25,603 nt of DNA. Origin: WYZ-LMO11 sp964617245. Lineage in GTDB: Archaea; Thermoproteota; Methanomethylicia; Methanomethylicales; Methanomethylicaceae. Below the pieces are notes generated by a model that had not been told where the DNA came from, ran no database searches, and saw only the letters and a list, made by a program, of their open reading frames with translations. The DNA is taken from NCBI GenBank assembly GCA_964617245.1, contig CAZTWF010000053.1:1-25603 (forward strand). The letters are read 5' to 3'. Position numbers and translations under genes: made by a program. Of the stretch, positions 1 through 8,636 are shown in pieces (within the stretch, counting starts at the first letter, position 1; each line of letters opens with the position of its first letter).

Positions 1-363
1 TTAGAAAAAGAAAATAATTTTATAATAGAAGGACATTGGGGAGAAATTGTTCCTGAGGAATTTGTTGATATTGTAATTGTTATAAGAACAAATCCCTTAA
101 TATTAAGAGAAAGACTTAGAGAAAAAGGATATAAAGAAGAAAAAATTAAAGAAAATGTTCAAGCAGAATTATTAGATTATTGTTTAATAAAAGCAATTGA
201 AGCTTTTGGTGAAGATAAAGTCTTTGAAGTAGATAATACTAATAAAGAAATTAATATGATCGTAGAAGAAATTATTAAGATCATAAAAGAAAGAAAAGGA
301 AATAAACCTGGAGAAATTGATTGGATAGGAACATTAGGAGAAAAAGTCAAAGAATTACTTTAA
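1..363 (+). CDS. AK6/Fap7-type adenylate kinase, C-terminal part (5' end outside the window)
   Basis: The reading frame is open from base 1 and ends with TAA at 361-363, giving 120 codons of C-terminal sequence. It contains EGHWGEIVP, then VIRTNPLILRERLREKGY and KIKENVQAELLD. This pattern, a lid-like arginine-rich segment followed by the ENVQAE helix, is characteristic of the AK6/Fap7 family of P-loop nucleotide kinases. The Walker A motif must lie upstream of the window. Members phosphorylate AMP or act as ATPases, and the eukaryotic homologue Fap7 helps to mature the small ribosomal subunit. A role in ribosome assembly is therefore likely here but is inferred from family knowledge. The downstream neighbours (Lsm, archaeosine enzyme) fit an RNA-metabolism context, although a promoter-like gap of about 170 bases separates them. 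Confidence 0.85.
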   Translation, partial: LEKENNFIIEGHWGEIVPEEFVDIVIVIRTNPLILRERLREKGYKEEKIKENVQAELLDYCLIKAIEAFGEDKVFEVDNTNKEINMIVEEIIKIIKERKGNKPGEIDWIGTLGEKVKELL

Positions 364-422
364 TTAAAAATTATATCATTTAAGTCATTACTAAAAATTA
401 TTTTGTTAAAAACAAGCAAAAA

Positions 423-432
423 CTTTTAAATA
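423..432 (+). promoter_or_regulatory. Putative TATA box for the Lsm-tgtA-PHP operon
   Basis: The stretch CTTTTAAATA follows a purine-rich, BRE-like run (AAGCAAAAA). It is the best TATA-like element in the 364-532 gap. A start about 25 bases downstream, near 457, would leave an unusually long leader of about 80 bases before the Lsm gene. This is judged by eye only. Confidence 0.4.
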
Positions 433-504
433 TTCAAAGCTAAATAAAACTTAAGAATATTCAATGAGCTATGAAGTAATACTGAGGGAGAATATTTGAA
501 AATC

Positions 505-536
505 TCATCCTTTAAAATGAAATATCATAGGGATGA
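505..536 (+). promoter_or_regulatory. Possible start-site hairpin in the leader of the Lsm gene
   Basis: TCATCC at 505-510 is complementary to GGATGA at 531-536. The stem can be extended inward by a G-U pair (511/530) and a U-A pair (512/529), leaving a loop of about 16 bases. The right arm contains the first ATG (533) and the Shine-Dalgarno-like AGGGATGA that precedes the second ATG (539). Folding would mask initiation. The stem is short and AT-rich, so regulation is only a possibility. Confidence 0.25.
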
Positions 537-538
537 AT

Positions 539-964
539 ATGTCTGCAATATCTACTCGTAGATATATTAATGAATTAAATAATTTTATTGATAAAAATGT
601 AAAAGTAATTACAATAAGAGGAATAGCTTATGAAGGTAAATTACTAGGATTTGATACTTCAAATTTAAGTATATGTTTAGGAGATGTAATTGTAGGAGAT
701 GAGAAATATTCTAGAGTTATAATTCGTGGAGAAGCGATTTCAGAAATATTATTAAAAGAAAAACCATTTGATCTTAAGGGATTATCAGATAGATTATCTA
801 AAGTCTTTCCAAATATGGTAAAATATTATGAAGATATTGGAGTAATAACAGTAATGGATAGAATAAAAGTAACAGCTAAAGGAGTTGAAGGAAGTGGCCC
901 TATGTTTGAAAGAGTGAAAAGGATATATGATCAATATATTATGGAACAGACTTCTGAGGGCTAA
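539..964 (+). CDS. Sm-like (Lsm) RNA-binding protein, SmAP3-like two-domain type
   Basis: The first 75 or so residues form an Lsm/Sm fold. The Sm1-like part is FIDKNVKVITIRGIAYEGKL followed by GFDTSNLSICLGDV, and the Sm2-like part is YSRVIIRGEAISEILL. A further domain of about 65 residues follows, with the pattern FDLKGLSDRLSKVFP and an amphipathic helix at the C-terminus. This arrangement resembles archaeal SmAP3 proteins, whose second domain has no assigned function. The protein probably forms a ring that binds U-rich RNA. I chose the ATG at 539 because AGGGATGA lies just upstream, in the same form seen before other genes here; the in-frame ATG at 533 would add two residues. The gene ends 5 bases before the archaeosine gene, so cotranscription is likely. 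Confidence 0.8.
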   Translation: MSAISTRRYINELNNFIDKNVKVITIRGIAYEGKLLGFDTSNLSICLGDVIVGDEKYSRVIIRGEAISEILLKEKPFDLKGLSDRLSKVFPNMVKYYEDIGVITVMDRIKVTAKGVEGSGPMFERVKRIYDQYIMEQTSEG

Positions 965-969
965 AATTA

Positions 970-2484
970 ATGTATTTTGAAGTAAAAGAAAGAGATCTCT
1001 GTGGAAGAATAGGAATAATTAAAACAAAAAAAGGAAATATTGAAACACCATATTTAATGCCAGTAGTTAATCCTATAAAGAATATAATAGAACCTTATGA
1101 GTTGAAATCAGAATTTGGATTTAATATGATAATTACAAATTCCTATATAATATGGAAACATTATAAAGATAATATTAAAGATGTTCATGAGATTATTAAA
1201 TTTGATGGTCCAATAATGACAGATTCAGGAGCTTATCAATTATTAGTTTATGGCAATATAGAAGTTAGTAATAAAGAAATAATAGAATTTCAAGAGAAAA
1301 TAAAAAGTGATATTGGAGTAATATTAGATATACCTACTGGAGCATATTGTAATAGAGAAGAAGCAGAATATACAGTTATGGAAACATTAAGAAGAGCAAA
1401 AGATAGTATTCTATATAGAAAAGATAAAGAAATGCTTTGGGCAGGACCAATACAAGGAGGGAAATATTTAGATCTTTTAGAATATTGTGCAAAAGAAATG
1501 GGAAAAATGGATTTTCATATACATCCATTAGGTAGTCCAACTCAAATTTTAGAGGAATATAATTATTCTACAATTGTAGATATGATAGTAACAGCAAAAA
1601 AAGTATTACCACCAGAGAGAGTATTTCATCTTTTTGGAGCTGGACATCCAATGATGTTATCTCTTGCAGTAGCACTTGGTTGTGATCTATTTGATTCAGC
1701 AGCTTATGCATTATTTGCAAAAGATGGAAGATATATGACACAATATGGAACTATGAGAATTGAAGAATTAAAAGAACTTCCTTGTAGTTGTCCAATTTGT
1801 AATAAATATAGTGCTGAAGAATTAATAGAAATGGAAAAAGAAAATCGTGAAAAATTATTAGCTAAACATAATCTTTATAGAATAAAAGAAGAAATAAAAT
1901 TAATAAAAGAAGCAATAAGAGAAGGTACTCTATGGGAATTACTTGAAGTTAGATGTAGATCACATCCAAGACTTTATGAGGCATTTAAAAGATTATCATT
2001 ATATATTGATTATATTGAAGAAAATGATCCTGTTATAAATAAAAAAATAAGAGGATTATTTTTCTATGATGAAATATCAATAATGAGGCCAGAAATTTTA
2101 AGATATAAAAAGAGAATAATAGAACGTTATACTAAACCAAAGGATAAATTATTATTAGTACCTATGCCAAAGGAAAAACCATTTAATAAATCAAAATTAT
2201 TTAGAAAAATTAAGAAAATTGTAGAAGATGAATATCATATTTGTTTTTATGGAGATCCTTTTGGAGTTGTGCCATCAGAGCTTTCTGAAACTTTTCCATT
2301 ATCACAATTTGAAAGTGCAATAGATGATATGAAATTATGGAAGAAATTTGTAATAGAGTTTATAAAATCAAAAGAATATAAAGAAGTAATAATTCTTGGA
2401 GAGGAATTAGAAGGAATAAAATCATTAAAATCTATTAAGGATTTGGAAGAATATTTAAGGTGTAAAAATGAGAATATTTCTTGA
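970..2484 (+). CDS. tgtA: Archaeosine tRNA-guanine transglycosylase (TgtA, no PUA domain)
   Basis: This enzyme swaps guanine-15 in the tRNA D-loop for preQ0, the first tRNA-bound step of archaeosine synthesis. The TGT barrel spans about residues 1-300. MTDSGAYQL carries the conserved Asp85, GPIQGG (159-164) is the substrate loop, and FDSAAYALF carries the probable nucleophile Asp242. Zinc ligands are C272, C274, C277 (CSCPIC) and H300. Residues of about 385-500 form a second domain resembling DUF5591 of TgtA/ArcS proteins, with LLLVPMPKEKPF and FGVVPSELSETFP. The protein stops at 504 residues without the usual C-terminal PUA domain, so it matches the split TgtA1 form; a separate PUA partner would have to be encoded elsewhere. 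GAGGG lies 9 bases before the ATG. The last 17 bases overlap the PHP gene. Confidence 0.93.
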   Translation: MYFEVKERDLCGRIGIIKTKKGNIETPYLMPVVNPIKNIIEPYELKSEFGFNMIITNSYIIWKHYKDNIKDVHEIIKFDGPIMTDSGAYQLLVYGNIEVSNKEIIEFQEKIKSDIGVILDIPTGAYCNREEAEYTVMETLRRAKDSILYRKDKEMLWAGPIQGGKYLDLLEYCAKEMGKMDFHIHPLGSPTQILEEYNYSTIVDMIVTAKKVLPPERVFHLFGAGHPMMLSLAVALGCDLFDSAAYALFAKDGRYMTQYGTMRIEELKELPCSCPICNKYSAEELIEMEKENREKLLAKHNLYRIKEEIKLIKEAIREGTLWELLEVRCRSHPRLYEAFKRLSLYIDYIEENDPVINKKIRGLFFYDEISIMRPEILRYKKRIIERYTKPKDKLLLVPMPKEKPFNKSKLFRKIKKIVEDEYHICFYGDPFGVVPSELSETFPLSQFESAIDDMKLWKKFVIEFIKSKEYKEVIILGEELEGIKSLKSIKDLEEYLRCKNENIS

Positions 2485-3058
2485 TTTACATATTCATACA
2501 AATAGTTCTCCAGATAGTACAATAACATTAAATCAATTAATTAGTGAATTATTTAGAACTGGAATAAATGCTATAGCAATTACAGATCATGAAACAATGG
2601 AAGGATATAAGAGAATAAAAAATAGTTCTTTATTTAAAGAATTATTGATAATACCAGGAATTGAAATTACAACTACATTAGGAGATATAATAATATTAGG
2701 ATTAGAAAATCCACCAATAATTAAAGATCCATTTCTATTATTAGATGAGATTAAAAAAGAAGGAGGATTTATTTTAGCACCTCATCCATTTGATAATAAG
2801 AGAAAATCTCTGGGAAGTTTATGTGCAAAATTAGGAGTAGATTTTATAGAAGTCTATAATGGAAGAAGCAATACTCAAGCAAATAAAGAAGCAAGAGAAT
2901 TTGCTATTGCATTAAAAATGAAAATGGTTGGAGGAAGTGATGCTCATAGAAAAGAAGAAATAGGTAGTGTAATAAATGTTTTAGAATGTGAAAAAAATAT
3001 TGATGATATTTTTAATACTCTAATGAAAGGTTGTAGAATTATTGTAAAAAAGAAATAA
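2468..3058 (+). CDS. PHP-domain metal-dependent phosphoesterase
   Basis: This is a complete small PHP domain of 196 residues. The metal-binding motifs appear in order: LDLHIHTNSSPDS (HxH, residues 6-18), AITDHETMEG (D and H), IPGIEITT (E), PHPF (H) and GGSDAH (D and H). With all ligands present it is predicted to be an active phosphoesterase. It is not the metal-free Rpp30 RNase P subunit. Related TrpH/YciV proteins act on nucleotides or RNA ends, but the substrate cannot be read from the sequence. AAGGTG at 2457-2462 precedes the ATG, and the start lies inside the tgtA coding sequence, which indicates translational coupling. Its stop directly abuts the stop of the opposing PAC2 gene, with no base between them. 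Confidence 0.88.
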   Translation: MRIFLDLHIHTNSSPDSTITLNQLISELFRTGINAIAITDHETMEGYKRIKNSSLFKELLIIPGIEITTTLGDIIILGLENPPIIKDPFLLLDEIKKEGGFILAPHPFDNKRKSLGSLCAKLGVDFIEVYNGRSNTQANKEAREFAIALKMKMVGGSDAHRKEEIGSVINVLECEKNIDDIFNTLMKGCRIIVKKK

Positions 3059-3772
3059 TTAAAGATATAACATTTTATGATCTGTTCTTGTACGTTCTTG
3101 TCTTTGTTTTATTAATTCTTGTATTTCTTCTTCTATTTTATGAGCATCACTTATAAGCTGAGAAGTATCTATAGATAAACCAGTAAGCTTACTTAAAAAT
3201 TCAATAGCAATAGCTGCAGCCATAGGATCTGGTCTTGCTGGATTTGCATATGGAAGTAAGGCAATAGCAGGGAAATTATTTATTTCAAAATAAGAAAGCA
3301 TTATTGCAAGTGGACCAACAACAAATAATCCTTTTTCTAATATTGGAATTTCTATTTTATCTATATCTTTAAAACTACTTGTTATTACACATCTTATTTT
3401 ATCATTTTCAGAAGATTTAAGTCTACTATCTAAACCTCCTATTAAATAAGATGCTTTAAATTTCTCTTTTATTGTCCATTCTGCAAGAGCTCTTGAGAAA
3501 TTATTTCTTTCTCTTGAATGAGGTGGAACATTGGTAAGAACAAATACATATTTATCATATTTGTATATTTCAAAAGGAAGAGAGATTTTTGATTCATCCA
3601 TACATACAAATGGAGGTATTAAATCTGTAAATATATAACCAATTAATTCAGCATTTAAATTTGTAATCATATGCTTTACTGTTATATAACCAGTAGCTCC
3701 TAAACCATGAAAACCAGTAATCAATATGGAATCTTTTAGATTTACTTTTCTAACATGAAATTCTATTGGCAA
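3059..3772 (-). CDS. PAC2-family protein (proteasome assembly chaperone-like)
   Basis: The protein shows the PAC2 pattern: SILITGFHGLGATGYITVKH near the N-terminus, a central YLIGGLDSR, then GPLAIMLSYFE and FPAIALLPYANPARPDPMAA. The C-terminus is a charged helix (KIEEEIQELIKQRQERTRT). Archaeal PAC2 proteins are ATP-grasp-associated or proteasome-chaperone-like, but their exact role is not settled. I propose a TTG start at 3772 (MPIEFHVRKVNL, 237 residues) because GAGGTG at 3779-3784 lies 6 bases upstream. An in-frame ATG at 3808 would add 12 residues but has no such site. A TATA-like TTTAATAAATA at about 3811-3821 fits transcription starting between these two positions. The gene diverges from the nuclease gene. 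Confidence 0.85.
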   Translation of the reverse strand: MPIEFHVRKVNLKDSILITGFHGLGATGYITVKHMITNLNAELIGYIFTDLIPPFVCMDESKISLPFEIYKYDKYVFVLTNVPPHSRERNNFSRALAEWTIKEKFKASYLIGGLDSRLKSSENDKIRCVITSSFKDIDKIEIPILEKGLFVVGPLAIMLSYFEINNFPAIALLPYANPARPDPMAAAIAIEFLSKLTGLSIDTSQLISDAHKIEEEIQELIKQRQERTRTDHKMLYL

Positions 3773-3784
3773 TATAAACACCTC

Positions 3785-3867
3785 AAAATTACTTCCTATT
3801 TCATACAACTATTTATTAAACTTTACTGAAATTAGAAAAATTTTTAAGATATTAATAAATGATTGAA
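3785..3867. promoter_or_regulatory. Divergent promoter region between PAC2 and aCPSF2-like genes
   Basis: A leftward TATA-like element (TTTAATAAATA read on the minus strand) lies at about 3811-3821. A rightward one, AAATTTTTAAGATA, lies at about 3837-3850. Each is placed so that transcription would begin shortly before the Shine-Dalgarno-supported start I chose for its gene. The assignments rest on spacing and composition only. Confidence 0.45.
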
Positions 3868-3879
3868 GAGGGTAATAAA

Positions 3880-5130
3880 ATGGTAAAAATAAGTATACTT
3901 GGTGGAGGAAAAGAAATAGGAAGATCTGGATTTGGAATTCATGAAGATAATACTACTATTTTATTAGATTATGGAGTGATGTTAAAAGAAAATAGACCTA
4001 TATTTCCACTTTCTATTCCTCCAAGAGAAATAGATGGAATAATATTAACTCATGCTCATTTAGATCATTCTGGAGCACTTCCTATTTTCTATATATCTGA
4101 AAGTCCAAGAATTTATATGAAATCTATTACTAAAGAACTTACAGAATTATTAATAAGAGATTTATTACATTTATCATCTTATCTTTTACCTTATGAAGCA
4201 ATTGAATTAAAATTAATGATAGAAAAAGCTAAAAAAATAAAGAGAAATTTTAGAATAAAAAATATTGAAATAAAAACTTTTAATTCAGGTCATATACCTG
4301 GAAGTATAAATGTATTATTAAATATTAATAATAAAAAAATATGGTATTCTGGTGATATTAATACTAGAGAAACAGCATTATTAAATAAAGGAGAAATACC
4401 TGATGAAGAAGTAGATTTTGTAATTATAGAGAGTACTTATGGTTCAGTAGATCATCCACCAAGAGAAGAATGTGAAAGAAAATTAATTGAAATTCTTAAT
4501 GAAGTTATTGAAGGAGGAGGAAGAGTATTAATTCCTGCATTTTCAGTAGGAAGATCTCAAGAAATATTATGTATTTTAAGAAAATATAATTTTAAATATC
4601 CCATAGTAATAGATGGAATGAGTAGAACAGCTACAAGAATTATAGCTAAATGGCCAAATGAAGTAAGAGATTATAAATTATTGAAAAAAGCAATATCAAA
4701 AGCTTTTTGGATAAAAGGACAAAAAGATAGAGATAAAGTATTAAAAAAGCCATGTGTTATAATAAGTTCATCTGGAATGTTAACTGGAGGAGCATCAACA
4801 TATTATATGAATATTATGAGAAATAATGAAAAAGATTGTGTAGTATTAGTATCATATCAAATTCCTGGTACTCCTGGAAGAATATTATTAGATGAGAAAA
4901 TTTATGGCTTAAATAAAGAAAAAGTAAAATGTAGAGTAGAATGGATTGATTTCTCATCTCATTGTGGAAAAAGTGAATTAATAAGTATAATAAAATCACT
5001 TAAAGGAAATCCAGAAGTTTTATGTATTCATGGTGATGAAAATTCTTGTGAAAATTTAGCTAATGAAATAAAACAAGAAATAGGACTAAAAGCTTATGCA
5101 CCATTTTCAGGAAATTTCTTTGAATTATAA
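3880..5130 (+). CDS. aCPSF2-like metallo-beta-lactamase/beta-CASP ribonuclease
   Basis: This is a two-zinc hydrolase of the beta-CASP RNA-nuclease group, 416 residues long. The lactamase core has ILTHAHLDHSGALP (HxHxDH, about residues 56-69), FNSGHIPGSIN and WYSGDINTRE. The beta-CASP part has VLIPAFSVGRSQEIL, SSSGMLTGG and DFSSHCGKSELI, and ends with a conserved HGDE. SSSGMLTGG is typical of CPSF73-type enzymes, not of RNase J. The absence of N-terminal KH domains separates it from aCPSF1, the termination factor. It probably processes or degrades RNA ends; whether it is endo- or exonucleolytic cannot be seen. I chose ATG 3880 because GAGGGTAAT at 3868-3876 precedes it; ATG 3859 would add seven residues. 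It ends 4 bases from the convergent nuoM-like gene. Confidence 0.88.
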   Translation: MVKISILGGGKEIGRSGFGIHEDNTTILLDYGVMLKENRPIFPLSIPPREIDGIILTHAHLDHSGALPIFYISESPRIYMKSITKELTELLIRDLLHLSSYLLPYEAIELKLMIEKAKKIKRNFRIKNIEIKTFNSGHIPGSINVLLNINNKKIWYSGDINTRETALLNKGEIPDEEVDFVIIESTYGSVDHPPREECERKLIEILNEVIEGGGRVLIPAFSVGRSQEILCILRKYNFKYPIVIDGMSRTATRIIAKWPNEVRDYKLLKKAISKAFWIKGQKDRDKVLKKPCVIISSSGMLTGGASTYYMNIMRNNEKDCVVLVSYQIPGTPGRILLDEKIYGLNKEKVKCRVEWIDFSSHCGKSELISIIKSLKGNPEVLCIHGDENSCENLANEIKQEIGLKAYAPFSGNFFEL

Positions 5131-5134
5131 AAAT

Positions 5135-6619
5135 TTATGGAATCATGGATTTAATTACAGGAGAAATTAAAGCTACTATAGATTCAGGATATATGCCTAG
5201 AATAAAGGAAATCAACATTAGTACAAATAGTGGTAATGTCATAGTAAGAGGTGCCTCTTTTACATTTTCTAATTCAGATGGCAAAGGTCCAAAGAATACT
5301 CTTATTACTGGCCAGAAAGTATAGATAGCTGAAAGAAATGTTGCAAATACTGCAACTAGAGCTACTGTTAATCCTATGGGATAACTTGCTTCTTTGAAAA
5401 CTCCTACAAAGATTATCCATTCTCCTTGAAAGCCACTAAGTGGTGGAAATGCTGATAATACCATAGAACCCAGAATACATAATGTTGCAGTTAATGGCAT
5501 TTTTCTTGCTAATCCTCCAAGTTTTTTCATATCTCTTATTCCTGTTTGAGACATAATAGTAGCTGCTACAGAAAGTAAAACAGATTTTCCTAGTATATGA
5601 CTTATAAAATAGAAAATACCACCTACTACTCCCATTATAGTTAAAGTAGCAATACCCAACATAGAATAAGCTGTTTGACTTATAGTAGAACAAGCATAAA
5701 GACGCTTTATATCATCTTGAGCTAATGTCAAAAAGGCTCCATATATGATAGTTATAATTGCAAGTATGAAAAGTGGCATAGCAAATATTTTGAATAATGA
5801 AAATAATTCACCATATAGTAATCTTACAATAACATAGTTGGCTAGACCTACTACAATAGCGATAATAGGTGCCATGGGATGTTCTCCATGAACCCATGGT
5901 AACCATACATGAAAGCCAAAAACCGCCATTTTAACTAACCAACCAATTAAAATAAAGAAACATACCCAAATGCCAAGAGGATTACTATTTAAAGTTCTTA
6001 AAGCAAATACTTCAAAACTTCCAGTTCCAATATAAGCAAGAGCTATGCCTATTAAAAACATTGCAGCTCCAATATGATTCCAAATGAAATACATCATAGC
6101 AATTCTATGTCTATCTATATATCCATATAGATCAAGCATAATATAAGATGTTATAAGAGCTAATTCTGTAAATACATACATTTGAGCTAGATTAGTAGAA
6201 AGAGATATACCTATTAAACCTGCAGTAAATAATAGATATGTTGAAAAATAAACAGTATACATTCCTTTTCTCTTTTCTCCATAAATTTCTTCTATTCTAT
6301 GTTCTATATAATGTATAGAGTATAAAGCACAAGCAGTACATATTATATTCATTATCAAAGCTATAGGCAGGCTGAGACCATCTGCTAGAAATCCAAACTT
6401 TATATTAAATAATACACTACTCCAATAATATTCTTCATAATAATAATTAGTACCACTCCAAAGATCCATGCCTATTTTTATCATTATTAAACTTGTATAA
6501 ATTAATACTCCAGATGCAATCCAACCTAGCTTTCTACCAGTATTACCAAGGAAAATAGATATAAATGCAAATATTATGGGAATTAATATTACTTGAAGTA
6601 AGGGATATGGAATTATCAT
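5135..6619 (-). CDS. NuoM-like antiporter-type subunit of membrane-bound [NiFe]-hydrogenase
   Basis: This polytopic membrane protein has 494 residues and about 14 helices of the Mrp-antiporter/complex I family. It is assigned as NuoM-like from FLADGLSLPI (77-86), FPPLSGFQGEW near the TM12 region, and VIRVFFGPLP near the end. The TM5 glutamate is kept (FTELALITSY, E152), as is the TM7 lysine (LVKMAVFGFHVWLP, K230). By eye, the TM8 lysine is replaced by glycine (VVGLANYVIVRL, G258), and the loop after TM7 reads LPWVHGEHPMAP where LPDAH is usual. It is the last gene of the leftward J1-J2-K-N-L-M operon and starts 1 base after the nuoL-like gene, with GGGTGAT just upstream. Its probable role is to move H+ or Na+ driven by ferredoxin/H2 redox chemistry. 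Confidence 0.85.
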   Translation of the reverse strand: MIIPYPLLQVILIPIIFAFISIFLGNTGRKLGWIASGVLIYTSLIMIKIGMDLWSGTNYYYEEYYWSSVLFNIKFGFLADGLSLPIALIMNIICTACALYSIHYIEHRIEEIYGEKRKGMYTVYFSTYLLFTAGLIGISLSTNLAQMYVFTELALITSYIMLDLYGYIDRHRIAMMYFIWNHIGAAMFLIGIALAYIGTGSFEVFALRTLNSNPLGIWVCFFILIGWLVKMAVFGFHVWLPWVHGEHPMAPIIAIVVGLANYVIVRLLYGELFSLFKIFAMPLFILAIITIIYGAFLTLAQDDIKRLYACSTISQTAYSMLGIATLTIMGVVGGIFYFISHILGKSVLLSVAATIMSQTGIRDMKKLGGLARKMPLTATLCILGSMVLSAFPPLSGFQGEWIIFVGVFKEASYPIGLTVALVAVFATFLSAIYTFWPVIRVFFGPLPSELENVKEAPLTMTLPLFVLMLISFILGIYPESIVALISPVIKSMIP

Positions 6620-6620
6620 T

Positions 6621-8636
6621 TTACATCACCCTAAATGTCAACAACATGAATATAATAAATATTACAAATACCATAATATAGATCATATTAATTGATAGAA
6701 CTCCAGTTTGAAACTTTCTTATATTATTATTTATAAATTCAAAGAGTTTAGCAATTCCTATATTAAAGCCATAGTCCATATTAGCTTCAATATGCTTTGC
6801 TGTTGGTTCTCTTGAAACTAAAATGGGATGTGCAAATATTTTATAGAAAGTACTATCCATATACCAACGATTCCATAGGAACTTATGAAATGCTTTAAGT
6901 ATGGTATATCTTTCAGTTATAGTATTTGCAGTTAATTTATTAGCAATATAGATATAATATGCAGGAAAAGCACCAATAATTATCATAATGATAGAAAGAA
7001 ATGTAGGAATAATGCCTTCAGAAGCAATAGGCAATTTATGTAATTTAATTAAATGTATTTCATGGAATCCCTCAGCAAATATCTCATGTAACAAATCCTT
7101 CATCCATGGACCAATTATACCTATTATAACTGTTAGAATAGCCAATATTCCATATGAGATAAGCATAATCTTTGAGGCTTCTCCATGTTCATTATGATGT
7201 TTATTTGGATTATGTCCATATGAAGAGTGAAATATTATACCCATAAGTCTTATTACATAAAAGCTTGTAATTGCTACAGTCAAAATAGATAGAATAAAAA
7301 TCCAGTATTGTCCACTCATATAACATGAAGATAATATGCCTTCCTTACTCCAAAAACCTGAAAATGGAGGAATACCAATTAAAGCTAAAGAAGAAATCCA
7401 CATAAATAGCCATGTGAATTTCATATCTTTTGAAGATAATTTCATATCTGTTATGTATATTGAGCCTGATGCATGAATTAATACACCAGCACAAAGAAAT
7501 AAAGCTGCTTTAAAAATACCATGATTTATTAAATGAAATATTGCTGAAGTAAATCCTTCTATTAGAGTATCATAAGCTATTCCAGCAATTCCCAATCCAA
7601 GCATCATATAGCCTATAACACTCATTGTTGAATATGCTAATACTTTTTTAAGTTCAATAGCTACCATAGCTTGTGTAGCAGCAAGAAAAGCAGTAAATCC
7701 TCCAATAATTGCAACTATTAAGAAGAAATTATATGCTTCTTTAATTCCTAAAATCCAAGTACTAAAGTAAAATATTGGTAAAACTCTTGCAATTAAATAA
7801 ACTCCAGCTTTTACCATTGTTGCAGCATGTATTAAAGCTGAAACTGGAGTAGGACCTGACATAGCCTCTGGCAACCATTCATGAAATGGAAATTGTGCTG
7901 ATTTTGAAAATGGACCAGATAAGAATAATAAAATAGTAATAGTCAATAAGCCAGGAGTTTTAGCAATTTCACTCATCCATATATTTGCATTTTCATATAA
8001 TTTCATAAAGTTAAATGTTCCAGAGTATAAGTAGATAATTACTATACTAGCAAGTAGAGCAGTATCTCCTAATGTTGTTACAAGTAGAGCTTTTAATCCA
8101 CATCTAGATGGTTTTTGAAATGGATGTGGTTCAGGACCTCCTATCCAATATTTTCTTTCATCACTATAATAATGAGAAATTAATGCGAAGCTACATAAGC
8201 CTACAATTTTCCAACCAATAAAGAAGAATATGAAATTATTAGCTAATATTAAAATAAGCATTCCACCTATGAATAATGACATGAAGAACCAGTATCTATC
8301 TTCTCCTGGCTCTCCTTCCATATATTTATATGAATAGATTAATATCAATAAACTGAGAAAAGCAACTAGACTTGAAAGTATAATACTCAAATTATCAATT
8401 AGTACAGCAAATTCTATATAATTTCCATCAGGAAGTGAAAACCATATACCACCAATTTCCTTATATCCATGGAATGGTATTAATAAGAGCATATTAACTG
8501 CCATAATAAAGGCGATAAATGTAAAGCCTATTGTTACTATGTATCTTTTTCTTCCAATTCTTCTTGGTAATAGATAATGAGCTATTGAGCCAATAGTTGG
8601 CATAATCCAACATAACCAAGGAGCTATATCTATCAT
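6621..8636 (-). CDS. NuoL-like antiporter-type subunit of membrane-bound [NiFe]-hydrogenase
   Basis: At 671 residues this is the longest antiporter-type subunit. The signature SKSAQFPFHEWLPEAMSGPT followed by PVSALIHAATMVKAGVYLIAR (about 244-284) identifies NuoL, with K245 and K276 in TM7 and TM8. The C-terminal segment contains WYMDSTFYKIFAHPI, then a long amphipathic stretch and a final transmembrane helix. This matches the NuoL lateral arm and anchoring helix, which suggests that the distal module is complete. One oddity is that the TM5 glutamate, usual in W-E-x-V-G-L-C-S, is lysine here (GWKIVGLCS, K143; codon AAA read from TTT at 8208-8210). The start overlaps the upstream stop as TAATG, with GAGGGGTG before it. 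It should carry ions at the far end of the membrane arm. Confidence 0.92.
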   Translation of the reverse strand: MIDIAPWLCWIMPTIGSIAHYLLPRRIGRKRYIVTIGFTFIAFIMAVNMLLLIPFHGYKEIGGIWFSLPDGNYIEFAVLIDNLSIILSSLVAFLSLLILIYSYKYMEGEPGEDRYWFFMSLFIGGMLILILANNFIFFFIGWKIVGLCSFALISHYYSDERKYWIGGPEPHPFQKPSRCGLKALLVTTLGDTALLASIVIIYLYSGTFNFMKLYENANIWMSEIAKTPGLLTITILLFLSGPFSKSAQFPFHEWLPEAMSGPTPVSALIHAATMVKAGVYLIARVLPIFYFSTWILGIKEAYNFFLIVAIIGGFTAFLAATQAMVAIELKKVLAYSTMSVIGYMMLGLGIAGIAYDTLIEGFTSAIFHLINHGIFKAALFLCAGVLIHASGSIYITDMKLSSKDMKFTWLFMWISSLALIGIPPFSGFWSKEGILSSCYMSGQYWIFILSILTVAITSFYVIRLMGIIFHSSYGHNPNKHHNEHGEASKIMLISYGILAILTVIIGIIGPWMKDLLHEIFAEGFHEIHLIKLHKLPIASEGIIPTFLSIIMIIIGAFPAYYIYIANKLTANTITERYTILKAFHKFLWNRWYMDSTFYKIFAHPILVSREPTAKHIEANMDYGFNIGIAKLFEFINNNIRKFQTGVLSINMIYIMVFVIFIIFMLLTFRVM

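Noticed and set aside
460..525. Possible C/D-box sRNA before the Lsm gene (ATGAGCT, CTGA at 482-485)
   Set aside because: The C box matches only 4 of 7 consensus bases, and no proper final D box (CTGA) is found at the right distance.
2247..2528. Minus-strand open frame across the tgtA/PHP junction
   Set aside because: It lies opposite two well-supported genes and has no recognisable domain; similar shadows at 4814-4999, 5436-5693, 6988-7197, 8907-9098, 12174-12404, 20676-20924 and 21733-22122 were rejected for the same reason.
3880..5130. RNase J or aCPSF1 identity for the beta-CASP nuclease
   Set aside because: The SSSGMLTGG motif is CPSF-type and there are no N-terminal KH domains, leaving aCPSF2 as the best fit.
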